Positions 1-12,309 of a DNA stretch of 64,000 nt are shown piece by piece (the stretch's first letter is position 1; each line of letters begins with the position of its first letter). This stretch comes from Xiphophorus maculatus (lineage: Eukaryota; Chordata; Actinopteri; Cyprinodontiformes; Poeciliidae). The position numbers and the translations under genes were made by a program. Below the pieces are notes generated by a model that saw only the letters and a list, made by a program, of their open reading frames with translations, had not been told where the DNA came from and did no database searches. Location of the stretch: contig NC_036443.1 in NCBI RefSeq assembly GCF_002775205.1, positions 11,089,698 to 11,153,697 on the forward strand, in the 5' to 3' direction.

Positions 1-3000
1 TGTCTACATGATATGAATTCATTAATAATGACAATCCAGTTTCAAATGAACAATCCAGCCTCTCAGATAGCTGATGTTTCCATACAACCTGGAAGAACTA
101 GTTAAAATAAACATTAATAGCTAATTAGATATTTTAGATTTATTTCAAAAAACTAATGAGCTAAACAAACAAATTCCTTTAGCATTATGAGATATTATGA
201 AAGTAAACAAGTAAAGAAAGAACACTTTATTTGCATTAGTGTTTAAAAATATAAAACTATATTTCATCAAAAGCATAAAATAATGCAAATTTGTTTTATG
301 GTACTATTTAAAATCCTGTCATGTTGTAAAAACACTTAAATAATTGGTTGCTCCATACTGTCTGATAAACTGCAAATGTTATTTGAGTTACTGAATTAAA
401 GCCAGCATTTATTATTGCTAACTCTCCTACGGTTCTTCAAAAAAACTTTTTTTTTTTTGCATCTGAAGTTACTAATGAGTAGTCCGCAGATGTGTTTATG
501 TTTTGATTCATTTCATTTTAGCTAATCGGTAGCTGGTAGACATTATTTTATTCATATTGGACTTTATTCATGGTCATTGGTTTTTATTGGTTCCTTACCT
601 TATTTAAAGGTTTCCTCTATAACCTTTAAAGTGCTTTCTTTCCAAGTGAATTTTTTTGACTACAATCTCAGTTGTCCATGAAGACAGAGGCCTCCTTTGT
701 ATTAAATCTCATTGTTTGTAGAGTCGCGAGGTAAAGAATGTACTCATTGGATGCATTTTTCATAGATTATGAGGCTGATGTGTACAGGTACAGTTGAAGG
801 TAATTATTCAACACTACATGTGGATACATTCACATATTTTCCAAACACTGGATTTACCCAAATAAACCCCTATTAAACTTTGTCAAGTATTGCTTTTGTT
901 GTTTAATGCATCTAGAAGGACTGTTTTGTCTCTCACTCACTGATTGGCTGACTGTTGGACAGTCCAACAACTGCAACAACTAATGTCCCAGTCCCTGTTA
1001 CCAACATCTATGCTCTCTGGTTTATATTTAACACATGCAGGCCCTTTAGAGACAGATAAGACTATTTTGAAGACCACGTACATCCCGCTGGAGGTTTCCC
1101 TAAGCCAGGGTCAAACTGTGCAATCTTTGTCAAAATCTTTTTTATCGTGAAAGAAAATCTCTGGTTATGAGCTTGAGCTGCTGGACTGTGATCATCCAGT
1201 GAGCCAGAAGCACTGACTGCTCATTTAGTGCTCCAACTACAAAGACGATCTGTGAAAAATATCAAGCACTATTTGGTATTTTCTGCAAAACTAATCCGGT
1301 CTGACTGCTGCTGTCACCGCCGTCTGATTCTTGTCCTTTTTTGTCCTGAGTGCTTCTGCTCCGTCTTTCTCCTCCTTCGTTCCGTCTTTTCAACTTTCGA
1401 CACTAATAAAAAGCACTTTAAAAGCTGTAACTCACCGTACATATATTGATTGATATATCTGTCTGATGTGATTGCGCTGTGGCATAATAGTGTAGCCTGG
1501 CATCTTCAATTGTGCAGTGTGACAGGAAAATATCTGGCTCACACAACGTCACACATATAGGTCCTGAAGAATTTTTGAATTTTTTTTGTCCTAGTTCTTA
1601 AGCCTTAAATACAGTGAAATTTAAAACCCCTCCTAACTTTCACTCATCCCTTCTTGTGTTCCTGCCATAAAGAGAATCTGCATTTGACAGATGTTTAAAA
1701 ACCCTGAACTTCTAATAAAATGGTCCTGAACTACAGGTTTAATGGTAATTTTGTTTCAAAACTGTATTATAGGTGGAAACTTTACCATAGTACCCATTAA
1801 AAACAGTGACCATTTCATCCCTAATGGATACTTAACATTTTTAGCTAGCGAGTTTATGTAGATAAGAACCTTAACATCTGAACATTATAATGTCATTTTA
1901 ACTCCTCCAATGTCATAAAAATGCTGAACAAAAGTCAGAGAGTGACAAGTGAAGGTATTAGATGTTACCAACATGACATCACACCTTCACCTCATTCAAT
2001 TTGCAGTGATCTTTCAAACAGGAAAATGTGATTGTGATCTCATATCTCAGAGTGGTAATTAGCACAATAAGGAAAGCAGAGTGAAAAGTGTACGGTCGAG
2101 TTAGAGGATTCCTGGCATAAAATACCTGCAGTCGTCCCACATTACACTTTAACACAGTTTTCCAAAAGCAAAGTGATGCCATACACTAGTTGAATGCATT
2201 AAAAACCTTTGTTACTTCTTAATATAGTATATATAATTATAATTATATTAATATAGTAATATAAATGTACAAATTAATTTGCAAGTTCAAAATCAGTCAC
2301 AGCCCATGTTTGATCGCTGCTAAATCATGGCTATGCTAATCCCTTTTCATTATTTTACATGTTGATTTATTCTGTAGTTATTTTATGTCAATGTAGATTT
2401 ACAACAAATGTATTGTTTTCTAAGCTAAATAGTAAAGAAAAGATTATGTTCTTCGCTAAATTTTCTTGTTTTTTTAATGTGCTTTCAAAATAAATGTGAT
2501 GATCACATTGAAGCTTGAAGAATTACGTATTACGATGCTAAAAGCAATAAAAAAATTAAAGTTGTTCTTAAATGTATTTTCTGTTATGCTTGTCATGAAT
2601 TCAAGATCTTTAAATGTGTAATTTTATCAACTTAATTTCATTTAGAATAAACCTTATAGTTCCATTCCTGGATCTGCAATAATGCAATTTATTAAAGCTG
2701 AGTCATTGGGAATTCTGGGCCAATATTAAGGTTGAAAAATATGCACTACACAAATAAGTGTTTACAATCTTCATTCGACATAAATTGATGAAATGTAGCC
2801 TTTAAAGGAACATGCGTGTCTATAAATGACTAAAAATGCATAAGACGATACATAAGGACGTTAAAAAACAAAGTTGGACAATGATAATTGGGAGGAATTA
2901 GCAAATTTCTTTCTACAGAATCTGAAGGAAAGTAATAAATTAATGGTAAAGTTGATAATCTAATACAGAAACAAGTGGCAGTTCTGCACCCTCAGTTTTT

Positions 3001-5420
3001 TTCTTTTCTCAATCTAAATGCCTCAATCCCAAAAACTCAGTCTTAAACCAGATTTTAAAAAAATCTAATTCAGATTTGACCAATCAATGTTTGCAATCCA
3101 GAATCCCAAAAATCAGATACTAATTTCAGCATCATGCACCACAATGCACAGAGATATCTTTCTTGTTCTGATGATTACACAGTCCAGAACACTTCAAGGC
3201 ACCCAAGGCATACAAAACACAACAAAAAAGTAATTCATTTTTTGTTCCACATATGCATGGGCCATATCCTGACCAATAGCACCTTAGGTGATGAGTCACA
3301 TCATCTACTCTACATCCAACTATTGAATGTCTTGACTCTCTGACAGAGGTACACCCATGAAGAAATTACACTTTGAAACTTTTGTCAAGTAGTACAGCGA
3401 AGAGCAGAATTCTCAAAAGCCTTTTAAAACTTTACTGTACTATAAATAGGTAATTGTTAACAGTCGTCCTCTCTGTGTTCTGAGGCTTCTGTAATGGTCT
3501 GTCACACATTGGAAATGTGTCTTGTGCCAAGACAAATCTTTATTGGATAACTGTTTCTAAAGGGAGCAAAAGATGCCATATGGTTTGGTCTATGCTTTAA
3601 TGATGAAGAGGACCAACCAGAGGGCTATCAGTAAGAGTCAAAACAATAATCTGTGTTTCCCTGGAAACTGTCATTTACAATTTCAGTGAAGCAAACCTGA
3701 AACTAAAATCATTCTGAAAATGTGCAAGACCACAATATGTTTTCAAGATAATTTTTACTTTTTAAAAGAAAAAACGCCCATCACTCAGCATGACAATATT
3801 GCAACTATTTTTTTTTTTTAAATTACCATCTTGTGTGTTTTTGAAAGTGCATTCAATTAAGTTCCTTAGTTTGTTTTTTTCACCCACACTCTGAGGCCAA
3901 CAAAGTGTGCAACAGTCTTTACCAGGACCTGGAGATGGTAACATATGTTAGAAGCGAACTCGGAGAGCTCAATCCAGAAATTTTACAGAGTGCCAAAAAC
4001 ATCTCATCGTATCATAAAACAGACTGGAAGGTTACATTTGTTTAACTTTACTGCTTGCTGGGTTCAGTGCATGCACTGGAAACCTCACACATGCTGGTGT
4101 GCAACAATCAAGACAGCCTTAGCTGAAACACGGACTGTTTCATGTCAAACAGAATCTGGTCCATGAAACGAGCTTGAGCTCATCTGACAAATCCCTTTTT
4201 CACGCACACATTGACACCATCAACGCCACTGCTCAGCCTCTGAACAGGGAAATTCATGAGCTAACATCACTTTGGTTGATTCAAGCCAATTAATGAAGAT
4301 ATCTGGATGCAAGTGAGTAACAAAAAGATTTATATTTACATCAACCATAACATGGTGCTCTTCTTACAAGATTAAGTAAAAAACAATAATAATAATTGTA
4401 CCTTGGACATTAATTATGGAATGTATATTTTGGTTGACTCAAGCTGTTTTGTCCAAGCTTTCACTGTAATTTATATATTCAAAAAAAAAAAAACTCCAAA
4501 ACGATCACCTTGAAGCTGCCAGAAAACCTTGCAAGACGTTACAAAACAATACTATGTCGCCATCTTGTGGGCAAAAAGCAACATTGCTAAAAAAAAAAAA
4601 TAATTGATCCAGATCCACAGCTCTGTTTATAGCTACTTGGTTGGAGAACATATCACTATTATTATTATTATTGGAGTAAAGATTTAGTAAAGGGGAACTA
4701 TTAGGCAAATTTAACTTCTTGCATGTGTTTGTAGTTCCAACAGTCCAAGCGCTTAAAAAAGGTTAATGTTTTCGGTGTCTGAAAACGAGCCACTTCAACA
4801 ACATCCTAAATACAACTTCATAAATCACCAGTGCCTGGTGATTGCTCGAGAACCTTTGCTGAGCTGATTTTACCGCTGTAAAAAGCAAGGCCGGAATATT
4901 AACCCTAGGCACTGAGGCTCACAGGCCTCACTCACAATCCTAACATCCACACTGTGCAAAGGGGGCAACAGCAAATTCCAGGCCACTATAGAGCATTTTC
5001 CAGACAGATTCACACAATGCTAAAGCCCAACTTAATTATTTGAACTTCCAACCAAGCTAGCTTATTAAGTGGCACACCCTTTCGTCAAAAGCCAAAACCA
5101 CTCCAGCGGAAAGTTCGCCTTTCCAGTATGAGAAACCCGGTGCTGCTATCTTACTCATAAATCACACAACAATGGAATAAAGAATAATTAAATAAGCATT
5201 CACTAAAAGTCAACCCAGCAGAAAGCACACCAGAAGTGAAAACGCCAATTAGCCTACTGCACTTATACCAACTCGGCACCATAAAATAATGATTGAAACT
5301 ACATGTTATGTAAACACCAGAAGACGTTTAAGCAAAACAAATTCGTTATCTAGTCGCACAACCACAACAGTTTATAAAAGGTCACTCAATTCACAGAAGG
5401 CGTTAGGCCTACGGCTCTTA
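1..5420. other. AT-rich sequence without a recognised gene
   Basis: All open frames here are short, start at random and show no recognisable protein family or splice-compatible continuation. The sequence is AT-rich with short poly-A/poly-T runs (for example near 444-459 and 4,484-4,494) and a short (TTA)n run near 4,658-4,672. If the transcript starting near 5.7 kb on the minus strand is real, its downstream exons should lie here, but I could not recognise any. Confidence 0.5.
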
Positions 5421-5423
5421 CCT

Positions 5424-5760
5424 TTAGAAGTTTTTCTCTTTCTTGTCTTTATCCTTGCAAAGTTTCCAAATAAAGTCCTCAAACTTCAGCTTCCTCACTA
5501 GTTGGGACTCGATGGCCGTCAAGGATTCTGCAGAAAGCCTCTTTCTTTACGAATAACAGTTGTCCTGAGTTAATTTTGTTTCGTTTCACTTGCGAAGAAA
5601 GTAATCTCTCCGTCACGGTTTTTCAGTTTTTGAAAAGCTGAAATAATTGAGTAGTATTTCCTCCCGAATGCTTTTTGTAATCCATCTTGACAGTGCTGGG
5701 TCTGAGAATGGCGCTTGACCTGGCTTCTGTTTGCTCGCCATTTCTAGCTTCTTTTTTTTT
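5424..5760 (-). promoter_or_regulatory. Candidate promoter and spliced first exon, gene unknown
   Basis: On the minus strand this stretch ends in a strong splice donor (AAAG|GTAAGAG, exon end near 5,424). Near its upstream end are several ATGGCG/AAGATGG words, which resemble the YY1 motif found at housekeeping promoters of vertebrates. A short open frame begins at the ATG near 5,741 (MASKQKPGQAPF...) and runs about 39 codons. A second open stretch follows a possible acceptor (CTGCAG, near 5,534) and encodes a lysine-rich end (...DKDKKEKNF) just before the donor. I do not recognise either peptide. It could be a non-coding first exon, an upstream open frame or the first exons of a small gene running leftwards. 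The evidence is the splice site and promoter-like words only. Confidence 0.3.
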
Positions 5761-5764
5761 TTTT

Positions 5765-6900
5765 GCTGTTGTTGTTTTTTTGTGTGTTTTTTTTTCTTCG
5801 CTAAAGTTAGCTACAATTAATTAAGGCTGAGCACAACCTTAGCGGGCGATGCTAATGTAACAGGTGGCACCACCAGGTGTCGCACCCTCCACAGCCTGAG
5901 CTTCTCTAATTTCCTGTGTGTGAGACCAGGTGTGTGTTGGGCCCACGCTGCATTATTAATGAAGTTCCGGTGGTAGCGTTACCTGGGGGTGTGGTTGTTC
6001 GACGCAGCAGGTAGGCTTCTACATTTGTCTCTTTTAATCAGATTGAATTGTATGTTTTTGTTTTTTTATATTGTTCTTATTTGGTAGGGCTGCACCAGAT
6101 CTACTACATCAAGTTTGACCTTAGACTGCTGGTTTATGCGATGCAGGTGTTTTTAATATGTTTTAGATTGACTTGATTAAAGTGATTTAATAAGCATTTA
6201 TACATTTTTGTATTTTTGTTTTTACAGTTTGATGTTGTTGTTGATTGTTTGTCTCCTCTTAGTGTTTGTGAGGGTGGGCTAACAACCTTCCATTTATTTT
6301 GTTTGTTTTGTCCTCCATTTGTCTTTGGGTCACTTCCTAAATACTCACATCCCGTGTCGCTGTTAATCTTAAATATCTGAGACCCCATCCTGTTTGGTGT
6401 GATCTTGAGTTTGGATTGCATGTGATCATTTTGCAGGGAATCGAGTGCATCTTAAGTTTGCAGTGAACATTGCAGTGGTTTATGTGGGTTTGTCCGCCTG
6501 AAATAGTGTTTAAATTCTGGTTGAACATTATCAGATTGACAACAAATGGATAAGGTTAACGGGAAACCCTCTTATCTGTGTAACAATAAATATTGTTAAT
6601 AATTAACTTTATTCTGGTTGTTGTTTATTCCCCTTCGGCTTGACTGAGTCATAACACTAACATCGGCTAGATGCATATTGGGGGGAAATTTTTTATTGCA
6701 GTTGCTTCTGTCTCTTTTCCCCTCTTTCTTTTAGCTCTCCTCTCTGGATTTCGGTTACCACAGTTTATTTTCTGCCAACACGATCGTGATACATTTTCCC
6801 ACAGTTACAACCTATCTGACCATGAATCAGTTGCAAATTCATTATGCTATTTCAAATGAAACTTGTTTTTAGGGAATCTGATCTTGGACCAGAACAAAGG
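5765..6900. other. Intergenic, no gene seen
   Basis: T-rich runs near 5,750-5,795, then ordinary unique-looking sequence. The short open frames on either strand carry no recognisable motif. Confidence 0.4.
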
Positions 6901-6904
6901 AAAC

Positions 6905-7022
6905 CAGCATTGATATGCCGGTTTCCATATCAATGCTGATATTGATCAGCAATATCAATGCTGATATTGCCAATCGTTATCATTGGCATAGTTATTAACG
7001 GTGCCAATGATAACGATTGGCA
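6905..7022. repeat. Nested fold-back (inverted and direct) repeats
   Basis: Several perfect repeats are packed into 118 bp. A 12-bp inverted pair (agcattgatatg at 6,905-6,916; catatcaatgct at 6,925-6,936) is followed by an 18-bp direct repeat (atatcaatgctgatattg at 6,926-6,943 and 6,952-6,969). A 20-bp perfect inverted pair follows (gccaatcgttatcattggca at 6,969-6,988; its complement at 7,002-7,021) around a 13-nt loop. It could form strong hairpins or a cruciform and may be part of a fold-back mobile element. Confidence 0.85.
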
Positions 7023-7259
7023 CTGTTATTAGCCAATCACTGCTGCCTGTTGCGACTCAGTACCTTTCAACAAACTGTCAGATACAATAAGTTATTTTTA
7101 ACAACTTTTGTTTCATTCTGATTATGAAAACTGAGAGCAAAGGCCCATGGACTACTTTTTCAGTAAAGGTACCCTTACTGGGTTTCTACTGTAGTCAAAA
7201 AATAAATAAAATTCCACTGGCAATAAGAACACTCTCTGCCCAGGTTGCCCATATGGTTA

Positions 7260-9290
7260 TGTCGTTAATTTAACAACTTTATGTCAAAACCAGTTTTGGT
7301 TTTGATTAGAACATCATCCCCACCATAAAACACGATGGAGGAAGCATGATGCTGTGGGAACGTTTTCTGGTGAGACCTGATGCGAAGACGTATGAAACTA
7401 CATATAGGGCTGGGGCTACAATGGGACTTCTTAGTTGTAATCATATTTGTGTTAGAATGACCTAAATCCAATTGAAAATGTTTTGCAAGTAGTTAAAATA
7501 GCTATTCACTGACACTCTTCAATCATTTCTATTCAGTTTTCTTCTTGATGCACTTTACAAAGAAAAACTTTAAATAATTTCAATTCAGTTCATTCAAATT
7601 GATCCTAGGTATCAAACAGTACAGTGAGCTCCTCAGCTTATTAGTTGAAGAGTATTCTGTCTAAGGAAGCCCAGCAGATTGCATCAAGTTTTTGACTTGC
7701 AGCATTCGCTCCTCGTGGAATGATTCTGACCGAGTTTGACCTACTTTGAATAAAATGAGCAAAATGTTCAGTCCCTAGATATGCAAAATTGTTAGAGATG
7801 TATTCCAAAAGCCCTCAAGCTGTAATTCCAGTAAAAGAAGCTTAAAATATAACTCATTAAATATTTACTCAGTTTCAGCAAGCAAAAACATCAGAAATTG
7901 GTCTCTCCCATTTCCAGAACGTTTTTATCTGAATGTTAATTTATTCATTAGCAGTTTCTTAAACTCTCTAACTGTCAAATCTAACAGGAAATAATGAATC
8001 AGCTTTATGTGGCCTAAATTATTATTTTCTTTTTATTATTTTTCCCAGTCACCTCCCAAAAATAGAAAACTTAATAAGCCACTAAAGCAAATAAAAACAT
8101 GGCCTCCCTAGAAGAATATAACAATGTAAACATGTAAATAGCTAATTTGAATGTTGCCAAGTCTAAGATAATAGCATCAACACAGTGGCATTAGAAGAAC
8201 TGTGAAATATGTTTGCTTTATTAATATGTTTTCCTGTGTTGTTAATAGTAATTAACATGCAAATGAACGCTTGGAGCAAAACTGGGGCATGTGCTTCTCT
8301 TTTAATAATTACTGTGTAACATCAGCATTATAAATGAGATCTCTCTCGCTGGAAGACAAGACAGTAATTGGGGTTTTGACTAAATAACTTGCTACCCAGA
8401 ATAAAGCATCAGACAGAGGGGATAATAATCTCTGTTAATTATGTGTCTGATCCCAGGAGAGACTGGTCTATGATGGATAAGTAGAATTAGCATAAATTGA
8501 AATATGTGTATAGATCGTTACTATGGACGTATGCTATTATCAGCTGCTGTCATGAATATTAATAGTTAAATCCTAAACTATTTCTGCTGCTAGATTGTTT
8601 TCAATGTCCAAAGATTCCTTGATTCCAATTTTAGACCCAAATTTATTGAAACTGAAACCCATTTTAGCCTAACACACTAACTGAAACCAAAAAAAGATTA
8701 TGATTAAGTGGAGCATTAAAAAAAAAAAAAAAAAAAAAAACTTAGGACAAGTTGTACAATTTGGGTTTATGGTATATGTGGGATCACTGTGTAGTTGGAA
8801 TAATGTGTCTAAACCCTGTTAAAGTTTTACTCATCTGACCTATGATGAAAAGGTTAAGAATGTTCAGGAACAACTCAGGAACCAACAAGGCTCAGGCCCA
8901 TCATAAACTTCAACATGCTGGAAAACTGCCGTTACCACATGTAAAGTCGGGGGTTTTTTTCAAACCTGAGAACGCAGAAACCAAATGTCAAGCCTGCTGG
9001 TGGAAACATGGGGGCCCATATTTGCCAGTGACAGAGATGCTCTGAACAAAGTGGGTAGAGCAAAACAACAACAAAAAAGAACTACTCCAAATTTGCGAAG
9101 ACGTATGAAACGACTTCAAATTATATCAACAGCCAGATGGTTGAAACTTGGACTTGGTTCAAAACACAAATCAAAATTGGTTTTGGAAAAAGGATAAAGC
9201 AGGCTAACTTTAAGCTTTTGAAATGGTCCTCAACTTTAATCCGATTGAAATTTTGAAGACTTTGTTTGCGTCGGGGCTAAGAACAAGACG
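7260..9290. mobile_element. Scattered fragments of an old DNA transposon
   Basis: The phrase at 7,320-7,365 (acacgatggaggaagcatga then tgctgtggga) resembles the GGTGGTGGCAGCATCATGCTGTGG segment of Tc1-like transposase relics that are abundant in fish. The 8,840-9,290 block, with its 'aggaacaactcaggaaccaa' wording, also resembles a common fish repeat. The two blocks share the 18-mer tgcgaagacgtatgaaac (7,381-7,398 and 9,094-9,111), supporting one family. No intact transposase or clear terminal repeats are visible. A 23-nt poly-A run lies at 8,718-8,740. Family assignment is from memory of similar repeats, not a search. Confidence 0.45.
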
Positions 9291-9617
9291 CATTTAAATG
9301 AAGTGTATCATGAGTTCTGTCACTGAGATTGATCACCAAAGTTTAAATTTCATTTTACAAAACTTAAAAAACATTTTCTTCTGTTTTTTTTATTTATTTA
9401 CATTCCTTGAACTTTTCAGTGCTGTTAAAATTGATTTCAGATATCTATTTCTTTCACAGAGGGATGATTTAACACAACTGGTGACAGCAGGCCAAACTCC
9501 CTGTCTCTGCAGACAACTGACATTCAAAATAAATACATATTTGTAATATAGCAGAGTATACTGAATCAATGTGTCTAATAACAGAATACAACACAGAGAT
9601 AAAGTGTTCTTTCAGTC

Positions 9618-9627
9618 TTTATTTATT
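9618..9627 (-). terminator. Polyadenylation signal of the minus-strand CELA2-like gene
   Basis: Two overlapping AATAAA hexamers on the minus strand (complement of tttatttattt), 46-55 nt after the stop codon at 9,673. This implies a very short 3' UTR, as is usual for pancreatic zymogen messages. Confidence 0.7.
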
Positions 9628-9672
9628 TGGCAAACAACAGAATCAACTATGTGCAACAAGAACCCAGTCAAT

Positions 9673-12093
9673 TTAGTTGGAGGTCATGACCTGAAAAAAC
9701 AAAAGACAAACATTATTTTATTTTGCTATAACAGAACATTGTGACAGATGTCTGTCCTTCCATAATTAAATTACAGTGTTTTTCAGAATTTTATTATTTT
9801 GTAACAATTTCAAACATTCTAACTAGAGACACACAGATAATCGGATTATGGGAATCTTAAGAAAAATTTGAAAAGCAAAAAATAAAAGAATTCCCTATTC
9901 TTACCAAATGTTTATGCTATATCAATGCTTCTACTTACATTGTTGATCCAGCTGATGTAGTCACTGACTCTGGTGAAGACAGAGGGCTTCTTGGGGTAGT
10001 CGCAGCCCAAACTTGAGCCAAAGCTCACCACTCCGTGGACATCCCAAGAGCCATCAGAGTTCTTGCAGTTCAGGGGACCACCGGAGTCTCCCTGGAGGAC
10101 AGAAGGGACAATGTAACTCTGGACAATACGGTATAAACAGACTTAAGTGCAAGAGGCAAGGATAGTTTATTAGTCAAATGAAACTTTATCAAATATAAGT
10201 AGTCTGACTTACGTTGCAGCTAGCCACATTACCATCGCCTCCAGCACAAATCATGCTAGTGGTGACCAGAGAGCCCCACCAGTCACCTCTGCTGCAGGTG
10301 GGGTAATCGACCACAGGGAGGAGGGCCTGCTGCAGGATGTCAGCGATGGGGCCTCCAGCTTTATTCAAAACAAATAAGACGTCTAAATTAACATCTGAAC
10401 TTCAGAAGAACATCTTCATGAATAACCTCTTAACTTTTTTTAATTATTTTTTTTTTAGTTTTGATCATGTATATGGTAAGTCACATTTAGGTTCATAATT
10501 AAGGCCTGTGAAACCAGTCTTCAAAAAAAAAGACATGAATTACGGGTTTCTTCTTAAATGTAACGTCAACGATGAAACACAAGGCTAAGGTGGATTGTCT
10601 GTCTTTCTTTTGTGGCTGCAGGACTTACTCCAGAGACGTCCCCAGCCAGTGACGTAGCAGGGAGCCTGGTCGGGCAGAATTTCCCCAGAGGTGGGGAGAC
10701 AGGCGGGGGTGATGGAAGCTGAGAGTTGGACAGGAGATGCCAGCTTGATCAGGGCAATGTCGTTACTGGACCGTGAGATGCAGATAAAGGCAGAAAAAAA
10801 AAATCAGAAACAGAGCAGTGTGAAAGAATAACTCAATGCGGGTACTTCATCAAAACACCCAGCATTTCCCCATTCCCCACCGGATATTGTAAGAGTCCCA
10901 GTTGGGGTGGACAATGATCTTCTCGGGGCTGATGGCAATGGAACCACCCTCACTGGCAGTCAGGTCATGTTTTCCCAGATAGACTCTGTAGGTGCGGCTC
11001 CTGTTTAATCGAAGAAAAGAAAAGAAAAGAAAAAAAATACAGAAAAAGTCAAATAAAATACAAGGAAATTTACACTAACTCACTAAAGTTATCAATAATA
11101 GAAAACCATTATATTAGAAAGAAACTAGGTCATTTAAATAAATTGAATTGAAGACTGGCATGAAGTGCAAAAATATCACACTTTATTTTTCTTTTGGGGA
11201 GGGAAAGCAGAAGGTTTTTTGGGGGCAGGAGTGGGATGCGGTGTTAGTAGTTTGTCTTGTGACCGGTGGGTTGTTGGTATGAACCCCTGCTCATGTGTGT
11301 CATGGTTTGGTTACTGGAATTTCAAAGCTTACTAACCACAAAGATAGAATTAAAATTTGGTATTATTTCAAATAATATTTCTACAGGGTTTTTTGGGGTA
11401 AAGCTGGCATGCTTCTATGTTTTAGGTTTTCGAGGAAGCCTATTGAGTGTCAACAAATTAACAAAGTAATTCAAAGTGGATTTTTTTCCCTATTCTGTTA
11501 CATTTGTAATCCAACTTATTGCTGTTTCTATTGTCATCAGACTGGATTTCAATGTAAGATTTTGAAATAATTTTTACTCTAATTCAATTAACTGGGAGTT
11601 TAAAACTCATAATTGTAATTATTATTTTTTTTTTTTACCCGATACAGTGAGCAGCAGTGATGACCCACAGGTCGGAGATCAGAGTGCCACCACAAGTGTG
11701 GTAGAAACTGATACCACTCTGGTACTGCAGAGACACCTGAGGAGAGCATAAAAACAAGCACACACACGTCATGATTTGATGAAAACACTCGAATTTGGAA
11801 TCTAGAAAGAGGGGAACATACCTGCCAGGGCCAGCTGTTCTGACGGACATCGACTCCGCCGACCACCCTGGAAAGGATTGGGGGGTAGGTGGGCAGGCCA
11901 CAGCCATAGGCTAAAAGAAAACAGTACAAAATGTTTTTAATCTTACAATTTCCTATGTTAATCAACATAAAGTTACTATTTCTTCCTTGTGTTTAGGATA
12001 AAACACAAGGATGATTTTTTTGTTTTTTTTAAATCAGTGAAGAACCTTTAGCTTACCACCGGCAACGAACAAAGCCAAGATCACAAACTTCAT
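9673..12093 (-). CDS. Chymotrypsin-like elastase, CELA2-like, complete 8-exon gene
   Basis: Secreted pancreatic serine protease zymogen of the chymotrypsin/elastase family (peptidase S1). Exons: 12057-12093, 11822-11910, 11639-11736, 10881-11000, 10629-10765, 10213-10358, 9939-10091, 9673-9690. All junctions are GT-AG and keep frame, giving 265 residues (human CELA2A is about 269). Residues 1-15 or so form a signal peptide ([12 protein letters not shown]...), a short propeptide begins CGLPTYPP, and activation cleavage would follow the Arg in SRVVGG. The catalytic triad is His72 (TAAHC), Asp117 (NDIAL) and Ser212 (GDSGGP). The C-terminus ends NNVMTSN, close to mammalian CELA2. The residue at chymotrypsin position 189 is Ala, not Asp, which fits elastase/chymotrypsin-type and not trypsin-type specificity. 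It is divergent from the plus-strand paralogue, with start codons 1.47 kb apart. CELA2 rather than CTRC is my reading of the tail and exon 4; the assignment is not certain. Confidence 0.92.
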
Positions 12094-12130
12094 TGTAACT
12101 GTCAGTGAGTTTTATGACGACTTGCAGCTC

Positions 12131-12138
12131 TTTATATA
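12131..12138 (-). promoter_or_regulatory. TATA box of the minus-strand CELA2-like gene
   Basis: TATATAAA on the minus strand, about 40 nt upstream of the ATG at 12,093. This implies a 5' UTR of only 10-15 nt, as expected for zymogen genes. Confidence 0.75.
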
Positions 12139-12284
12139 CAATATCACTGTGGCCATATCAGACATATTGTGAATAATTTTCCTAGCCACAGCAAGGAAAA
12201 CAGGGCTGGAAAAACAAATTTACCCTTGGAGATAAGAGTTGAGATAAATGGACCATATCTGTCGTGTGACCACTGTATCCGTGT

Positions 12285-12300
12285 GAGAAAAATACAGATG
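12285..12300 (-). promoter_or_regulatory. PTF1-like composite site (E-box plus TC-box)
   Basis: Read on the minus strand this is CATCTGTATTTTTCTC: an E-box (CATCTG) followed closely by a T/C-rich box. It resembles the acinar-cell PTF1 element (CACCTG next to TTTTCCC) of elastase and chymotrypsin promoters. It lies about 190 nt upstream of the start codon. A degraded counterpart at the same relative position occurs at 16,871-16,886. Function is inferred from motif likeness only. Confidence 0.45.
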
Positions 12301-12309
12301 CCTCCTGAT

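Noticed and set aside
6905-7022. CRISPR-like array
   Set aside because: Repeats are overlapping, inverted and not regularly spaced; the window is a vertebrate genome.
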